This document shows, one piece after another, positions 31,336-40,141 of a DNA stretch of 64,000 bases. The notes under the pieces were generated by a model, which was not told the origin of the DNA, ran no database searches, and worked only from the letters and a program-made list of their open reading frames with translations. Each line of letters starts with the position of its first letter. Within the stretch, counting starts at the first letter, position 1. The stretch lies in NCBI GenBank assembly GCA_964343705.1, contig CAYFJX010000006.1:70956-134955 (forward strand). Reading direction: 5' to 3'. The position numbers and the translations under genes were made by a program. This DNA is from JAUSFM01 sp964343705. GTDB lineage: Archaea; Nanobdellota; Nanobdellia; Woesearchaeales; UBA12501.

Positions 31336-32325
31336 CTACTTTTGTTCAGGATGTTCTTTGTACCATTCCCACATTTTTTGCAGGCCTTCTTGTAGTGGTA
31401 CTTCAGCAACAAAACCAGTCAATGCTTTAATTTTAGAAACATCAGGACACCTGCGTTTTACACTTCCTTCAGGAGCATTATGCACTTCAACCTTTTCTGG
31501 CTTCCAATTAAACTGTTCAAACATGCGCTCAGCAAGATCCACCATGCTAATCTCACCCTGGTCAGTTCCAAGATGGAGGATTTCACCAGTTGTCTTGTCA
31601 GAATCCATAACCATTTGCGTAGCGCGCACAGCGTCAGTAATATAACAGAACGTCCGAGTATTATCCCCTCCATAAATGTTGAAAGGATCCTCTTTTTTCA
31701 TCATCCGCACCATAAACTCAGGCATGACATGATCATAACCCATACGCGGTCCGTACACATTAGCATACCGAACAATGGTCATAGGTACACCAAGCTTTTT
31801 CCAGTAGGCAATGCAAAACAGTTCACCAAGAATTTTACTTCCAGCATACGACCAGCGTAAGTTGAAAGGGTCAGCAACACACAAAGGTGTGTTTTCTGGT
31901 GTTGGAATAGGAACATCAGTCACTGATGAGGTTGACGCAAAGGTTTCAGTGGTTGATGAAAAAAGTAATTTTTTGTTTTTGTAATCAGGTAAGGTCACAA
32001 ACCAATCAAGAATATTCATAACAGTCAAGATATCAGCCTTGAGTACTTTAGTGGGGATTTCATAAAAATGCCTAGTGCCATTAATCGCAGCAAGGTGGTA
32101 CACTTGATCATAATCAGTGCCAAGCCCTGCAAGCTCGTCTTTGTTCATCAAATCAATTTTCTTAAATTGTACACCTGCATTAATGAGGTCCTGCAAAGCT
32201 TGATCAAGTTTTCCTCTAAACAGATTATCACAAATGGTAACATTGTTTCCTTTTTCATGGAGGTCTTTTGCAAGGTGGTAGCCGATAAAACCAGCTCCGC
32301 CGGTTATCAGAATTTTTTTAGTCAA
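31336..32325 (-). CDS. NAD-dependent sugar epimerase/dehydratase (extended SDR)
   Basis: A 329-residue SDR starting TKKILITGGAGFIGYHLA (dinucleotide-binding GGAGFIG). The catalytic triad region is SSTTET with YAGSK, and NVYGPR and a late LTGF complete the pattern of UDP-sugar 4-epimerase/decarboxylase enzymes. I place the start at TTG 32325: ggagg lies at 32334-32338, 8 nt upstream, and gives the usual M-TKKILITGG N-terminus; ATG 32340 is an alternative. It overlaps the dehydrogenase gene by 8 nt, so the two probably act on the same NDP-sugar. Confidence 0.8.
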   Translation of the reverse strand: MTKKILITGGAGFIGYHLAKDLHEKGNNVTICDNLFRGKLDQALQDLINAGVQFKKIDLMNKDELAGLGTDYDQVYHLAAINGTRHFYEIPTKVLKADILTVMNILDWFVTLPDYKNKKLLFSSTTETFASTSSVTDVPIPTPENTPLCVADPFNLRWSYAGSKILGELFCIAYWKKLGVPMTIVRYANVYGPRMGYDHVMPEFMVRMMKKEDPFNIYGGDNTRTFCYITDAVRATQMVMDSDKTTGEILHLGTDQGEISMVDLAERMFEQFNWKPEKVEVHNAPEGSVKRRCPDVSKIKALTGFVAEVPLQEGLQKMWEWYKEHPEQK

Positions 32326-33616
32326 AGCCAATGCCTCCATGGTCAATGCCTTCAATATTCTTCAAGTGCTTTCTATTAAATATTTGCCAGCAGTCAAGAA
32401 CAACAGCGGGTTTATTCATGCGCTGTACAAGATTTTCAATATCAATTCGTTCATAACTCCGATGGTTATTTGCAATGATTACACAGTCTGCTCCTGCAAA
32501 TCCTTCTTCAATGCTCGTCGGCATAACCTGCAATTCACGCAGTTGATCCTCTGTCACAATGAAATCATGGCCGTAAATAGTAGTGACACCATGCTTTCGT
32601 AATGCGTCAAGCAATAGTAATGTGGGTGAGTCTCGTGTGTCATCTGTTTCAGGACGACCCTTAAATGCAAAACCAGAGACAAATACTTTTGCAGTTGCAA
32701 TGTTCTTACCTTTTGCAGTAAGTTTTTCTGCTGCTTTTTCAACAATGTGCGCAGGCAGTGACTCATTCAAGCGCCTACCACCCATAATAAGTTCAGGAAC
32801 ATGGTTCTTCTGCTTACACACAGACAGTAAAATGTATGGATCTTTGCTTAAGCACGCGCCACCAACAAATCCAGGAATAGGAACATTAGATCGTTCATAC
32901 CCAAAGTTTGCAGCCTTAGCAATCTCAACAGAGTCAAGTTTTAGTTTTTCACAAATAAGCCCCATTTCATTTGCATACGCAAAGAGAACATCACGGTATG
33001 TGTTGTTTACAATTTTAATCATTTCAGCAGCTTCCAGGCTTGACACTTCCATGATGGTTGGTGTTATTTTTCTAAAAAAGTTTGAAGCCTTAGAAACACT
33101 TTCATCATTCAAGCCGCCAACAATCTGGGGTAGTTCTTTTAATTCAATAAGTGCTTTTCCTTCAATGGTTCGTTCAGGACAAAATGCAAGATGGTACTTT
33201 TTACCAGACTGGTCCAGAATTGGTTTCACTACATTGCGTGTTACACCAACTGGTACAGTGCTTCGCAGAATAACCAGGCTGTCATCTGACAATGCGTTTT
33301 TTACACTTTCAGAAGATGAGTTAATAAATTTCATAAGTGGCTCTCGAGTGTCATTATCCACTGGAGTTCCAACTGAGATAATAAAGACATCTTGTTTTTC
33401 AGCAGGCATGTTAGTGGTAATGTGCAAGTTCTTGCCAATGTGCTTTTTCATCATGCGATCAAGACCAACCTCATGAAAGTGGGGCTTGCACGCATTGAGC
33501 TTATCAACCACTTCTTGCCTGATTTCAACGCCAGTCACGTGATAGTCAGCTTCAGCAAGCACTACAGCAAGGGTTAATCCTACATACCCCATTCCAATAA
33601 TACAAACATTCTTCAT
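32318..33616 (-). CDS. Nucleotide-sugar dehydrogenase (UDP-ManNAc/UDP-GlcNAc dehydrogenase-like)
   Basis: A 432-residue member of the UDP-glucose/GDP-mannose dehydrogenase family. NAD-binding MKNVCIIGMGYVGLTLAVVL, STVPVG, CPERTIEG, catalytic Cys in FVGGACLSKDPY, and GFAFKGRPETDDTRDSP in the C-domain are all present. CPERTIEG and GGACLSKDPY point to the UDP-N-acetylhexosamine dehydrogenase branch rather than UDP-glucose. It oxidises an NDP-sugar to its uronate. No intein here, in contrast to the paralogue at 15124. A TATA box at 33638-33648 gives a leaderless start. Confidence 0.85.
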   Translation of the reverse strand: MKNVCIIGMGYVGLTLAVVLAEADYHVTGVEIRQEVVDKLNACKPHFHEVGLDRMMKKHIGKNLHITTNMPAEKQDVFIISVGTPVDNDTREPLMKFINSSSESVKNALSDDSLVILRSTVPVGVTRNVVKPILDQSGKKYHLAFCPERTIEGKALIELKELPQIVGGLNDESVSKASNFFRKITPTIMEVSSLEAAEMIKIVNNTYRDVLFAYANEMGLICEKLKLDSVEIAKAANFGYERSNVPIPGFVGGACLSKDPYILLSVCKQKNHVPELIMGGRRLNESLPAHIVEKAAEKLTAKGKNIATAKVFVSGFAFKGRPETDDTRDSPTLLLLDALRKHGVTTIYGHDFIVTEDQLRELQVMPTSIEEGFAGADCVIIANNHRSYERIDIENLVQRMNKPAVVLDCWQIFNRKHLKNIEGIDHGGIGFD

Positions 33617-33637
33617 ACAGGCCTGACTTTCCCTCTG

Positions 33638-33704
33638 CTTTAAAAAGTTTATTGCAACGTATGCTACAAGCCTTTTAAACTCGTATTAACACTAATTTTT
33701 TAAA
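33638..33704. promoter_or_regulatory. Divergent promoter pair
   Basis: Minus-strand actttttaaag (33638-33648) lies about 27 nt before the ATG at 33616. Plus-strand tttttaaag (33696-33704) starts 31 nt before the ATG at 33727. Both predict leaderless mRNAs and set the boundary between the two glycan operons. Confidence 0.55.
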
Positions 33705-33726
33705 GAAACCAGCTTCTCTCAAGCCC

Positions 33727-34860
33727 ATGAAACGCTTAAACGTTGTGGTTCCAACACCAACCTTTTTTCCGGTTCGTGGTGGCGCAGAACAGGTTATTTA
33801 CGAGCTTTGCATGCGTATGTCTAAAAAGCACAAGATGGTAATTGTTACACCACGTATCAAAGGAGCACCTAAGCAAGAAATGATGGGAGATGTGAAAATA
33901 TACCGTTTCCCCACTATACGGCTTCCACTGCTCAACATGATCAGTGCCAACATAATGACGTTGTTCTACTTGCCGTGGGTTATGAAAAAAGAAAAAATAG
34001 ACCTTATCCACCAATATCACATTTACCAAATGGGAGCTGCAGTGGCAATGGTCAAGAAGTTTATGAAAAAACCATTGATCACCTACCTTATTGGATGGGA
34101 CACCTACGATCCGATTCGTCCAGTTCCAAAAGTTTTCTGGCCAATGCTTCGCTTTGTCTACCGAAACTCAAACAAAGTAATCACCAGCTGTCAAAGTATG
34201 CTGCGCGCAATAAAAAAGCACGGCTGTAAAAAAGATGTTGCCCTGATTCCCCACGGCAGCTTTATGTATGAAGTTGATGAAAAGCCAGATGTAAAAATTC
34301 GAGAACGATATAACATTCCTAAAGATAAAAAAATTGTTTTTTCACTACAACGACTCTTTCCCCGAAAAGGATTGCAGTACCTGGTTAAAGCAATGCCTAT
34401 TATACTTGCAAAACACAAGAATGTACAGTTCATTATTGGTGGCAAAGGCCCTGAGCGGCCAAAGCTTGAAAAACTTGCAGAAGAACTCGGTGTGAAAGAC
34501 AACCTTATCTTTGCAGGCTTTATTCCTGACGATGAACTAAAGAATTATTATGCACAGTCAGACTTGTACGCACTTCCCAGCTTGTACGAAGGCTTTGGTG
34601 TGGTGTACGTGGACAGTTTATGTGCCAAGACACCTATTGTAACCACTAAGTGTGGTGGTCCTGAAGATATTGTCACACCAGAAACTGGCATTCTTGTTGA
34701 GCCAGGTGACGAGCACGTGTTTGCAGATGCTATTATTACAGCCTTGGGAAAAGAGTGGGATCCTGAAAAAATACTTGCACGCTCGCGAAAGTACGAATGG
34801 CGCACTGTTATTCAACAGTACAGTGATGCGTACGATGAAACAATGCAATCATTATCATGA
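33727..34860 (+). CDS. GT4-family glycosyltransferase
   Basis: A 377-residue GT-B glycosyltransferase. The N-terminal acceptor domain has PVRGGAEQVIYEL, the C-terminal donor domain has IIGGKGPERPKLE and SLYEGFGVVYVDSLC, the E-x7-E-like region of GT4 enzymes, then PIVTTKCGGPEDIV. It transfers a sugar from an NDP donor, retaining the anomeric configuration. It overlaps the flippase gene by 4 nt, so it likely builds the glycan that the flippase exports. No signal peptide; cytoplasmic or peripheral at the inner leaflet. Confidence 0.87.
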   Translation: MKRLNVVVPTPTFFPVRGGAEQVIYELCMRMSKKHKMVIVTPRIKGAPKQEMMGDVKIYRFPTIRLPLLNMISANIMTLFYLPWVMKKEKIDLIHQYHIYQMGAAVAMVKKFMKKPLITYLIGWDTYDPIRPVPKVFWPMLRFVYRNSNKVITSCQSMLRAIKKHGCKKDVALIPHGSFMYEVDEKPDVKIRERYNIPKDKKIVFSLQRLFPRKGLQYLVKAMPIILAKHKNVQFIIGGKGPERPKLEKLAEELGVKDNLIFAGFIPDDELKNYYAQSDLYALPSLYEGFGVVYVDSLCAKTPIVTTKCGGPEDIVTPETGILVEPGDEHVFADAIITALGKEWDPEKILARSRKYEWRTVIQQYSDAYDETMQSLS

Positions 34861-36380
34861 GTTCTACATCCAAAAATCCAAGCTATGTTCGCAGGGCAGT
34901 TCGCGGAGCATCAATCATCTTTCTAATGGGACTCCTCGCAAGCTTCTTTGGCTATTTGCTTAGGTTCTTATTGGCTAGGAAGTTAACACCTGAAGAATTT
35001 GGATTAATATATTCGATTCTTGCGCTGTTTGGTACTATCCAAGTTTTCAAAGAACTAGGATTACGGCCAGCACTGAGCAAACACATATCATCTTTTATGG
35101 TGCATAAACAGTTTGGTAAAATCAAAGGAGCCTTTGTCATTGTACTTGCAAAGCAACTTGCCTTAACCGTGATTATTGGGAGTGCGTTTATTTTCTTTGC
35201 TCGCATACTTGCCAGAGAATACTTTCACACAGCAGGCGCAACCCTGCCAGTGATTATCTACGCCATTGCATTCATGATTCATCCTTTGCACGCCATGTTT
35301 AAGCCAACGTTTCAAGGCTTTCAATTTATGAAACTCTACTCACTTATTGACTTTTTGAAAATTATTGTTGCCTTTATTTTTACTGGCTTGTTTCTCATGC
35401 TTGGCTATGGTGTCTCAGCGCCAATGATTGCTTATGGTATTGCGTTTGTTGGCTTGCCAGTGTTTGTGTACATGCCTCTCTTGTATCGTCGTGTTAAGAG
35501 CATTCCTGGGTTTATGAAAGCAAAAATTGAAGTAAACTTTGGAGTATACAAGAAACTCATGCTCTTTGGACTCCCGTTGATTCTTGGCGAGGTTGCAGGG
35601 CTTATTATGAGCAATATAGACACCCTTATCTTGACGTATTATTCCCTTACACAAGTTGGCCTGTATAATGTTGCATTGCCTGTTTCTAAATTGTTATGGC
35701 GCTTTGCATCAGCATTCACCACTGTATTGTTTCCTCTGTCTTCAGAGTTGTGGGAGCGAAAAGAAAAAGCAAAGCTTGAACGTGGCATGCACACGCTTCA
35801 CAAGTACACCAGCATGATTATCGTGCCTTTGGCAATTATCATGTTCTTCTTTGCAGAAATGATTATTCAACTACTTTTTGGCATGCCGTATGTTGGTGCA
35901 GCAAATGCTTTAAGGGTGCTGGCACTAGGAAGTATTTTTTACACCATGGCACAAATAAATTTGAGTACCTTGCTTGGTACAGGCAATCCAGTACTTGTTA
36001 CTAAACTTACTGTGTTTGTTGGTGTGTTAAACCTAATTGGTAATGTTCTTTTAATCCCGCACTATGGCATGATGGGAGCAGTAATCACCACATTCTTGAG
36101 CTTTGTATTGTTGTTAATTTTTTCAACCATTAAACTAAATAAGGTTATAACACTTACTCTTCCTTGGAAAATCTTTGGCAAGGTCTTGGTGTTAAATGTA
36201 CTCTTTAGTGGCTTGATTTACTCGTTTGGTTTAATTTTTACTTATCTTGAAGTAAACAGGTGGGCGGCAGCTGCCATTGTGGTCTTATTGGCCTCAGCAT
36301 TGTACGTGCTTGGCCTTTTTATCTTCAGAATAGTCAGCAAAAAAGAAATACTCCACTTATGGAAGCTAGTGGTGAAGTAG
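34857..36380 (+). CDS. Polysaccharide flippase (Wzx/MATE-like, MOP superfamily)
   Basis: A 507-residue integral membrane protein with about 12-14 hydrophobic helices. The start region RRAVRGASIIFLMGLLASFFGYLLRF and the later FGLPLILGEVAGLIMSNIDTLIL, with Asp in a helix, are typical of the polysaccharide transport family. It moves lipid-linked sugars across the membrane. Coupled by 4-nt overlap to the GT4 gene. No frameshift or truncation. Confidence 0.85.
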   Translation: MSSTSKNPSYVRRAVRGASIIFLMGLLASFFGYLLRFLLARKLTPEEFGLIYSILALFGTIQVFKELGLRPALSKHISSFMVHKQFGKIKGAFVIVLAKQLALTVIIGSAFIFFARILAREYFHTAGATLPVIIYAIAFMIHPLHAMFKPTFQGFQFMKLYSLIDFLKIIVAFIFTGLFLMLGYGVSAPMIAYGIAFVGLPVFVYMPLLYRRVKSIPGFMKAKIEVNFGVYKKLMLFGLPLILGEVAGLIMSNIDTLILTYYSLTQVGLYNVALPVSKLLWRFASAFTTVLFPLSSELWERKEKAKLERGMHTLHKYTSMIIVPLAIIMFFFAEMIIQLLFGMPYVGAANALRVLALGSIFYTMAQINLSTLLGTGNPVLVTKLTVFVGVLNLIGNVLLIPHYGMMGAVITTFLSFVLLLIFSTIKLNKVITLTLPWKIFGKVLVLNVLFSGLIYSFGLIFTYLEVNRWAAAAIVVLLASALYVLGLFIFRIVSKKEILHLWKLVVK

Positions 36381-36387
36381 GTAAAGG

Positions 36388-36395
36388 CTTAAATA
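36388..36395 (+). promoter_or_regulatory. TATA box, leaderless promoter
   Basis: cttaaata exactly 30 nt before the ATG at 36418; it starts 8 nt after the flippase stop codon. Confidence 0.6.
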
Positions 36396-36417
36396 TGATC
36401 AGCTAATTCTTGCCCTT

Positions 36418-37434
36418 ATGGGAAGCTTTGATATACAATTTACACAAGAGGACATTGTTGCACGGGTGCTTCCCCTGTTTGAGTTGGGTACGGATGAGTG
36501 CCTTTCGGAAGCTGCACGTATAACCCACCACTTAGGAGGTCCAACTCATTATGTTCTCATCAGTGCTAGTGAATTTACCTCTGAGTCAGAGAAGAAGGGT
36601 CAACGTCCAACTATCCACCAACGAGCACTTGTTGATATTATTGCCACTACAACTGGTTTTGTTGACTTTATGGTTAAAAGATTGCTTGATCTTCCCCTTG
36701 ACAAAGACCTGTTGAAAACTACTGAATCACGAGCAAAGCGTTACGCACGAGAAATATCCGAGGAAGTGCAACGGCTAGATGCCTATAAGCATGTTGCAGA
36801 AAACGTGAGGGCACTTGGGGAGATTGCTCCTAGGCGTGAAAAGGATTTAATGCGTGTAGACAATGGAGTGCGTCTCTTCTTTTACACATACAACCACTTT
36901 TTCTCACCAGCTTTTGAACGCGATGTATATAGTCTCCATGATGATATACGACAATATGCTCTTGTTGTTCAAACTGGAAATGCAGAAGACATCAGATTAA
37001 GAACAACACGCCTACCACTCACAGAATTTGCTCTTGATTATTTTACCAATGCTGTTGTGCCATTGCTTTCAAATGCGTATGATCATGCACTCAATCCAGA
37101 TAATGATCTTCAAGGGAGGTTAGAGTCAGATGCACGGCGTTTCAGAGTTGATGTAGACTACGAATCTCCTAAAACACCAACTGGTGAGCTCGTCATAACT
37201 GTTAAAGACAATGGCTTTGGCATACAACCAGACGTCTACGAGCGACTCTTTGAACAAGGTGTAACCAGCAAAACAGATGATACAACCCCCCATGGTATTG
37301 GATTGTGGGGAGCAAAAAGGTTTGTTGAAGAACAGGGTGGTCGTATGTGGTGTGAAACAGAACTCGGAGAAGGCACAACCTTCTCTTTTACTATTCCCTA
37401 CACTTCATTTGAACATGGTGTGTACAGGCAATGA
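36418..37434 (+). CDS. Orphan GHKL (histidine-kinase-type) ATPase protein
   Basis: A 338-residue soluble protein whose C-terminal 150 residues form a GHKL ATPase: N box PLLSNAYDHA, G1 DNGFGIQP, G2 HGIGLWGAKRFVEEQGG and final GEGTTFSFTIP. The N-terminal 180 residues are helical and lack membrane segments, PAS or clear HisKA signature; a helical segment (about 120-170) could be a dimerisation region. No response regulator is adjacent. It could be a soluble histidine kinase with an unusual dimerisation domain, or an ATPase of another GHKL type. Single gene with leaderless promoter. Confidence 0.7.
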   Translation: MGSFDIQFTQEDIVARVLPLFELGTDECLSEAARITHHLGGPTHYVLISASEFTSESEKKGQRPTIHQRALVDIIATTTGFVDFMVKRLLDLPLDKDLLKTTESRAKRYAREISEEVQRLDAYKHVAENVRALGEIAPRREKDLMRVDNGVRLFFYTYNHFFSPAFERDVYSLHDDIRQYALVVQTGNAEDIRLRTTRLPLTEFALDYFTNAVVPLLSNAYDHALNPDNDLQGRLESDARRFRVDVDYESPKTPTGELVITVKDNGFGIQPDVYERLFEQGVTSKTDDTTPHGIGLWGAKRFVEEQGGRMWCETELGEGTTFSFTIPYTSFEHGVYRQ

Positions 37435-37438
37435 AACT

Positions 37439-37759
37439 TTATAATCCTAGATACTTTCTTTTTCTGTCATAATACTTGTGTTTATCAAGAAATAACTCAA
37501 TAAAATACGCGTTTTTTTCTTTTGTTAAGATTCCTCGTATTCTGTTGTCATTTGACTTATAAATAAATGCCATGAGATGTCTATGTTTTTTGCATGGTGC
37601 AGGTATTTCTGTTCCTTCTTTACAATCTTTTATCCATTCTAATATATCGTTTTGGCGTTCTTCTGTGCAGTTATTGATAACCTTGTTTACATGGCCATCA
37701 AAATTTATAACAACTCCTACAAGCTCTTTTACCCTCAACTTAAATTCTTCAGCTTGCAA
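37439..37759 (-). CDS. Putative RelE-superfamily toxin-like protein
   Basis: A 106-residue protein ending in a beta-rich segment RIRGILTKEKNAYFIELFLDKHKYYDRKRKYLG, which resembles the last strands of RelE/HigB-type RNases, where basic and aromatic residues act near the C-terminus. I start at TTG 37759, as agaggtgat lies 5 nt before it; the earlier TTG 37765 abuts that sequence. It overlaps the end of the nucleotidyltransferase-like gene by 11 nt, so the two are translationally coupled. Toxin role is inferred from context. Confidence 0.45.
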   Translation of the reverse strand: MQAEEFKLRVKELVGVVINFDGHVNKVINNCTEERQNDILEWIKDCKEGTEIPAPCKKHRHLMAFIYKSNDNRIRGILTKEKNAYFIELFLDKHKYYDRKRKYLGL

Positions 37760-38639
37760 TGCCAATCACCTCTTTAAATGCGCTGACAATATCTTCATAG
37801 TATTTTTTGTGTTTTGGATACTCCTTTATTACATCATCATATGATCTGATCAGTTCTTTCATTTCTTTCAAAGCTTTTCGCTGTGTTGTACTCATTACAA
37901 CGGCTTGCACAAATATTTTTTTAACAAGTTCTTTAGGTTTTTTTATAGAAAGTAGGACATCGGTTTGCTCTTTTAGTTGAGGGGAACTTGGGATTTCTGA
38001 TCTTGAAAGTACCGCTGCTTGCAATAGAAAATCTCTTGCGCTTTTTTTAACTCCTTTGAAGTCTTTAGTAAGATCTTGGAATAATTCTTGATATAATGAA
38101 GTCAAAGTATCAAGGCCTATTTTTTCTGTTATATCTTGCTTTTTAATTTTTTTATTTGAAACACACACCTTTTGCGCACTCGCAAAAAAAAGCGAGGAGT
38201 ATACATCTTTGGATAGGTAATTAATATGGTGCTTTCCTTTTTTATAATCATCTTTTTGATATTTGGTAATCACAAAAATATCAATATCATTATATTTTTG
38301 TGCGTAAAGAAAGCTTCCTGTGATAAATACCTGTTTATTTTTGAATTTTCGTGATAATTTTTTTAGTAGTTTCTTTGCTTGATCCAATCTTGCTGGCAGT
38401 ATTTTTTCTCCACCATATACAAAAACATTTTCTGTTTCTTTTTCAACCATTGCGTTGATTGCTTTCATTTTCCGTGATATTGTTCGTGAGAACTCGTTCT
38501 TTTCACTTGAAGTCATTTTTTTATTTGTAAAACGCTTTTCTATGAGTTCAAATTGGTGTTTTGTGAAGATTACTGGCACTATACTCTGCTTTATCTTTCT
38601 AAACTGTGTAAGATCCACATCATACCCTAATTTTCTCAT
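37749..38639 (-). CDS. Nucleotidyltransferase-fold protein (Pol-beta/MNT-like)
   Basis: A 296-residue protein, rich in Lys and strongly helical. The nucleotidyltransferase motif is ITGSFLYAQKYNDIDIFV: Gly108-Ser109 followed by Asp118-x-Asp120, the GS-x(n)-DxD metal-binding signature. The C-terminal 150 residues are helical. Nucleotidyltransferases of this size occur as halves of toxin-antitoxin pairs (MNT/HEPN, AbiE-like). ATG 38639 is chosen over the upstream frame because a TATA box (tttataaat, 38664-38672) lies about 30 nt before it. AT-rich compared with neighbours. Confidence 0.6.
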   Translation of the reverse strand: MRKLGYDVDLTQFRKIKQSIVPVIFTKHQFELIEKRFTNKKMTSSEKNEFSRTISRKMKAINAMVEKETENVFVYGGEKILPARLDQAKKLLKKLSRKFKNKQVFITGSFLYAQKYNDIDIFVITKYQKDDYKKGKHHINYLSKDVYSSLFFASAQKVCVSNKKIKKQDITEKIGLDTLTSLYQELFQDLTKDFKGVKKSARDFLLQAAVLSRSEIPSSPQLKEQTDVLLSIKKPKELVKKIFVQAVVMSTTQRKALKEMKELIRSYDDVIKEYPKHKKYYEDIVSAFKEVIGIAS

Positions 38640-38684
38640 AATAATATGTTTATGTATTATTATATTTATAAAACTTTTGGTTTT

Positions 38685-38775
38685 CGCTACCTTTTTATGT
38701 CTCAAAAACTTTGGATCATCCCTGCAACGCTGTCCGTACTGTGGAAAGCCTGAAGAACTTGTGTGGGTGCAGTAA
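38685..38775 (+). pseudogene. Possible 3' remnant of a zinc-ribbon gene
   Basis: A plus-strand frame just upstream of the nucleotidyltransferase gene ends LQRCPYCGKPEELVWVQ. The CPYCGKPEE block looks like one knuckle of a zinc ribbon, but the upstream part of the frame is unrelated antisense sequence, with no start codon or promoter. It may be the tail of a gene cut off by the nucleotidyltransferase/RelE-like insertion, or coincidence. Confidence 0.2.
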
Positions 38776-38811
38776 AGGACAAGAATATTAGATTTCCTTT
38801 ACTGTTACGAA

Positions 38812-38839
38812 CAGACAACAATTTAATTATTATTGTCTG
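38812..38839 (+). promoter_or_regulatory. Inverted repeat around the TATA region (operator candidate)
   Basis: Arms cagacaacaat (38812-38822) and attattgtctg (38829-38839) are inverted repeats matching at 10 of 11 positions, with ttaatt between them forming the core of a TATA-like element. The ATG follows at 38849. A protein bound here would cover the TATA box, a simple repression design. Confidence 0.4.
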
Positions 38840-38848
38840 TGAGTATAC

Positions 38849-39331
38849 ATGGTCATGGCCAGTGCAAACACTGTGGTGCTAATGTTGAAGAGTGCTGTAG
38901 GGGCGAGACGTGTCAGAGTAATCAGTAGAAATGAACTTCTAAACCGGAAAATCTTCGGGTTTGTCGTCGAAAAAGTTATAAAGGATGAAAGCAATAAAGG
39001 GTGTATGCTTAATTTAACGTTTGAACAGGAAATGAAACTATATGACTGGATTTTTTATAGTTGTATTGCTATCATTGTAGTTTGGCTTATTTTGAAAATG
39101 ACAGGCGTCATCAATACTCCTTTGATTGTACTGTATTTACCTGCAATTGTTGGTGTCCTTGGATTATTTGTGAGTTTCCACAAAGTGTCAAAATATTTTG
39201 GAAGACTCAATGGTGATATCTCCTATTTGAAGGAAGGGGTCAAGGAAGGAAAAGAAGAACGTAAGCACTTGTCCTCTCAAATTCACAAACTAAATAAAGA
39301 ATTCCATGGACATCTCAAACAGTTTCATTGA
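38849..39331 (+). CDS. Membrane protein with C-terminal coiled coil
   Basis: A 160-residue protein: a basic soluble N-terminal part (1-65, RRVRVISRNELLNRK), two hydrophobic helices (about 69-85 and 90-110) and a charged helical tail (about 118-160, KEGVKEGKEERKHLSSQIHKLNKE) able to form a coiled coil. ATG 38855 (third codon) is an alternative start. The promoter lies within an inverted repeat (38812-38839), so it may be tightly regulated. Function unknown. Confidence 0.55.
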   Translation: MVMASANTVVLMLKSAVGARRVRVISRNELLNRKIFGFVVEKVIKDESNKGCMLNLTFEQEMKLYDWIFYSCIAIIVVWLILKMTGVINTPLIVLYLPAIVGVLGLFVSFHKVSKYFGRLNGDISYLKEGVKEGKEERKHLSSQIHKLNKEFHGHLKQFH

Positions 39332-39341
39332 GTACTGACTT

Positions 39342-40141
39342 TTATTCTGCCCAGTTTTGAAACAGCATTTGAGGCATTCTTTCCTTATATTTCTCTCGCA
39401 AACCCTTAATTTGATTATACGAAACATCAGTAAACTTTTCAATAAACAATTTTGATAATAATGGGTAATCTATCTTATCTGTTGTGTGTAACATACGTGC
39501 AGTAGCAAGCCCATACTTGTAGACCATTACAACTTCACTCACAAACTGGTCAAAATAAGGGCTTCCTGGCAAGGGAGTTACCAAAGGAAGATTCATCTCC
39601 CACACATTGTCTTCCTCAGCAAGTCGCTGCGCAAACTCAAGTGTTTCTTCAAGGCTTTCTTTTGTTTCTCCAGGAAGACCAAGAACAAACGAGGGAAACA
39701 CGCCAATACCATGCTTTGCAAGTAATTGCACGTCATCAACAAACGCGTCCATAGAGTACCCCCTTTTGTGAGTTCTATTAGGACTCGGTGAGTCAAACTT
39801 AGAATCAGCAAAGTATCTTGATGATTCAACACCAATAAAAACTTGCACACACCCCATGCCTGCGAGGTCAGCTGCGTATTGTTCAGTAACCATCCCAGGG
39901 TACAAGTACATTCTGGTTTGTACATGTTCTAAACTTTGTGGTCGTGCTGCTGCAAGTACTGCAGCTTCTTTGATAGGGAAAATATCTGCTGTTTCAAAAA
40001 ACTTGTCAATACCAGCTTCATCATAAAGTTGTTGTATCTCTTCCCAGAATGCTTCAGGTGTTGACCCTCGAAGGCCTTCAACAGGAATTGCACAATACTC
40101 ACAGCGTTTTACTCTAAAACAACCACGATATTTTGAGAGGG
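39342..40141 (-). CDS. Radical SAM protein, C-terminal part (frameshifted)
   Basis: The radical SAM half of the protein begun at 40660. In this frame the sequence FFPLSKYRGCFRVKRCEYCA gives three Cys with spacing C-x5-C-x2-C, close to the CxxxCxxC cluster motif of radical SAM enzymes. It continues through GVESSRYF and PSFVLGLPGETKESLEETL, as in the TIM barrel of B12-binding radical SAM proteins. The open frame extends back to 40181 but its first 13 residues overlap the other frame. Joining both frames at 40142-40148 gives a protein of about 439 residues, a usual length for this family. The reaction is unknown. Confidence 0.7.
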
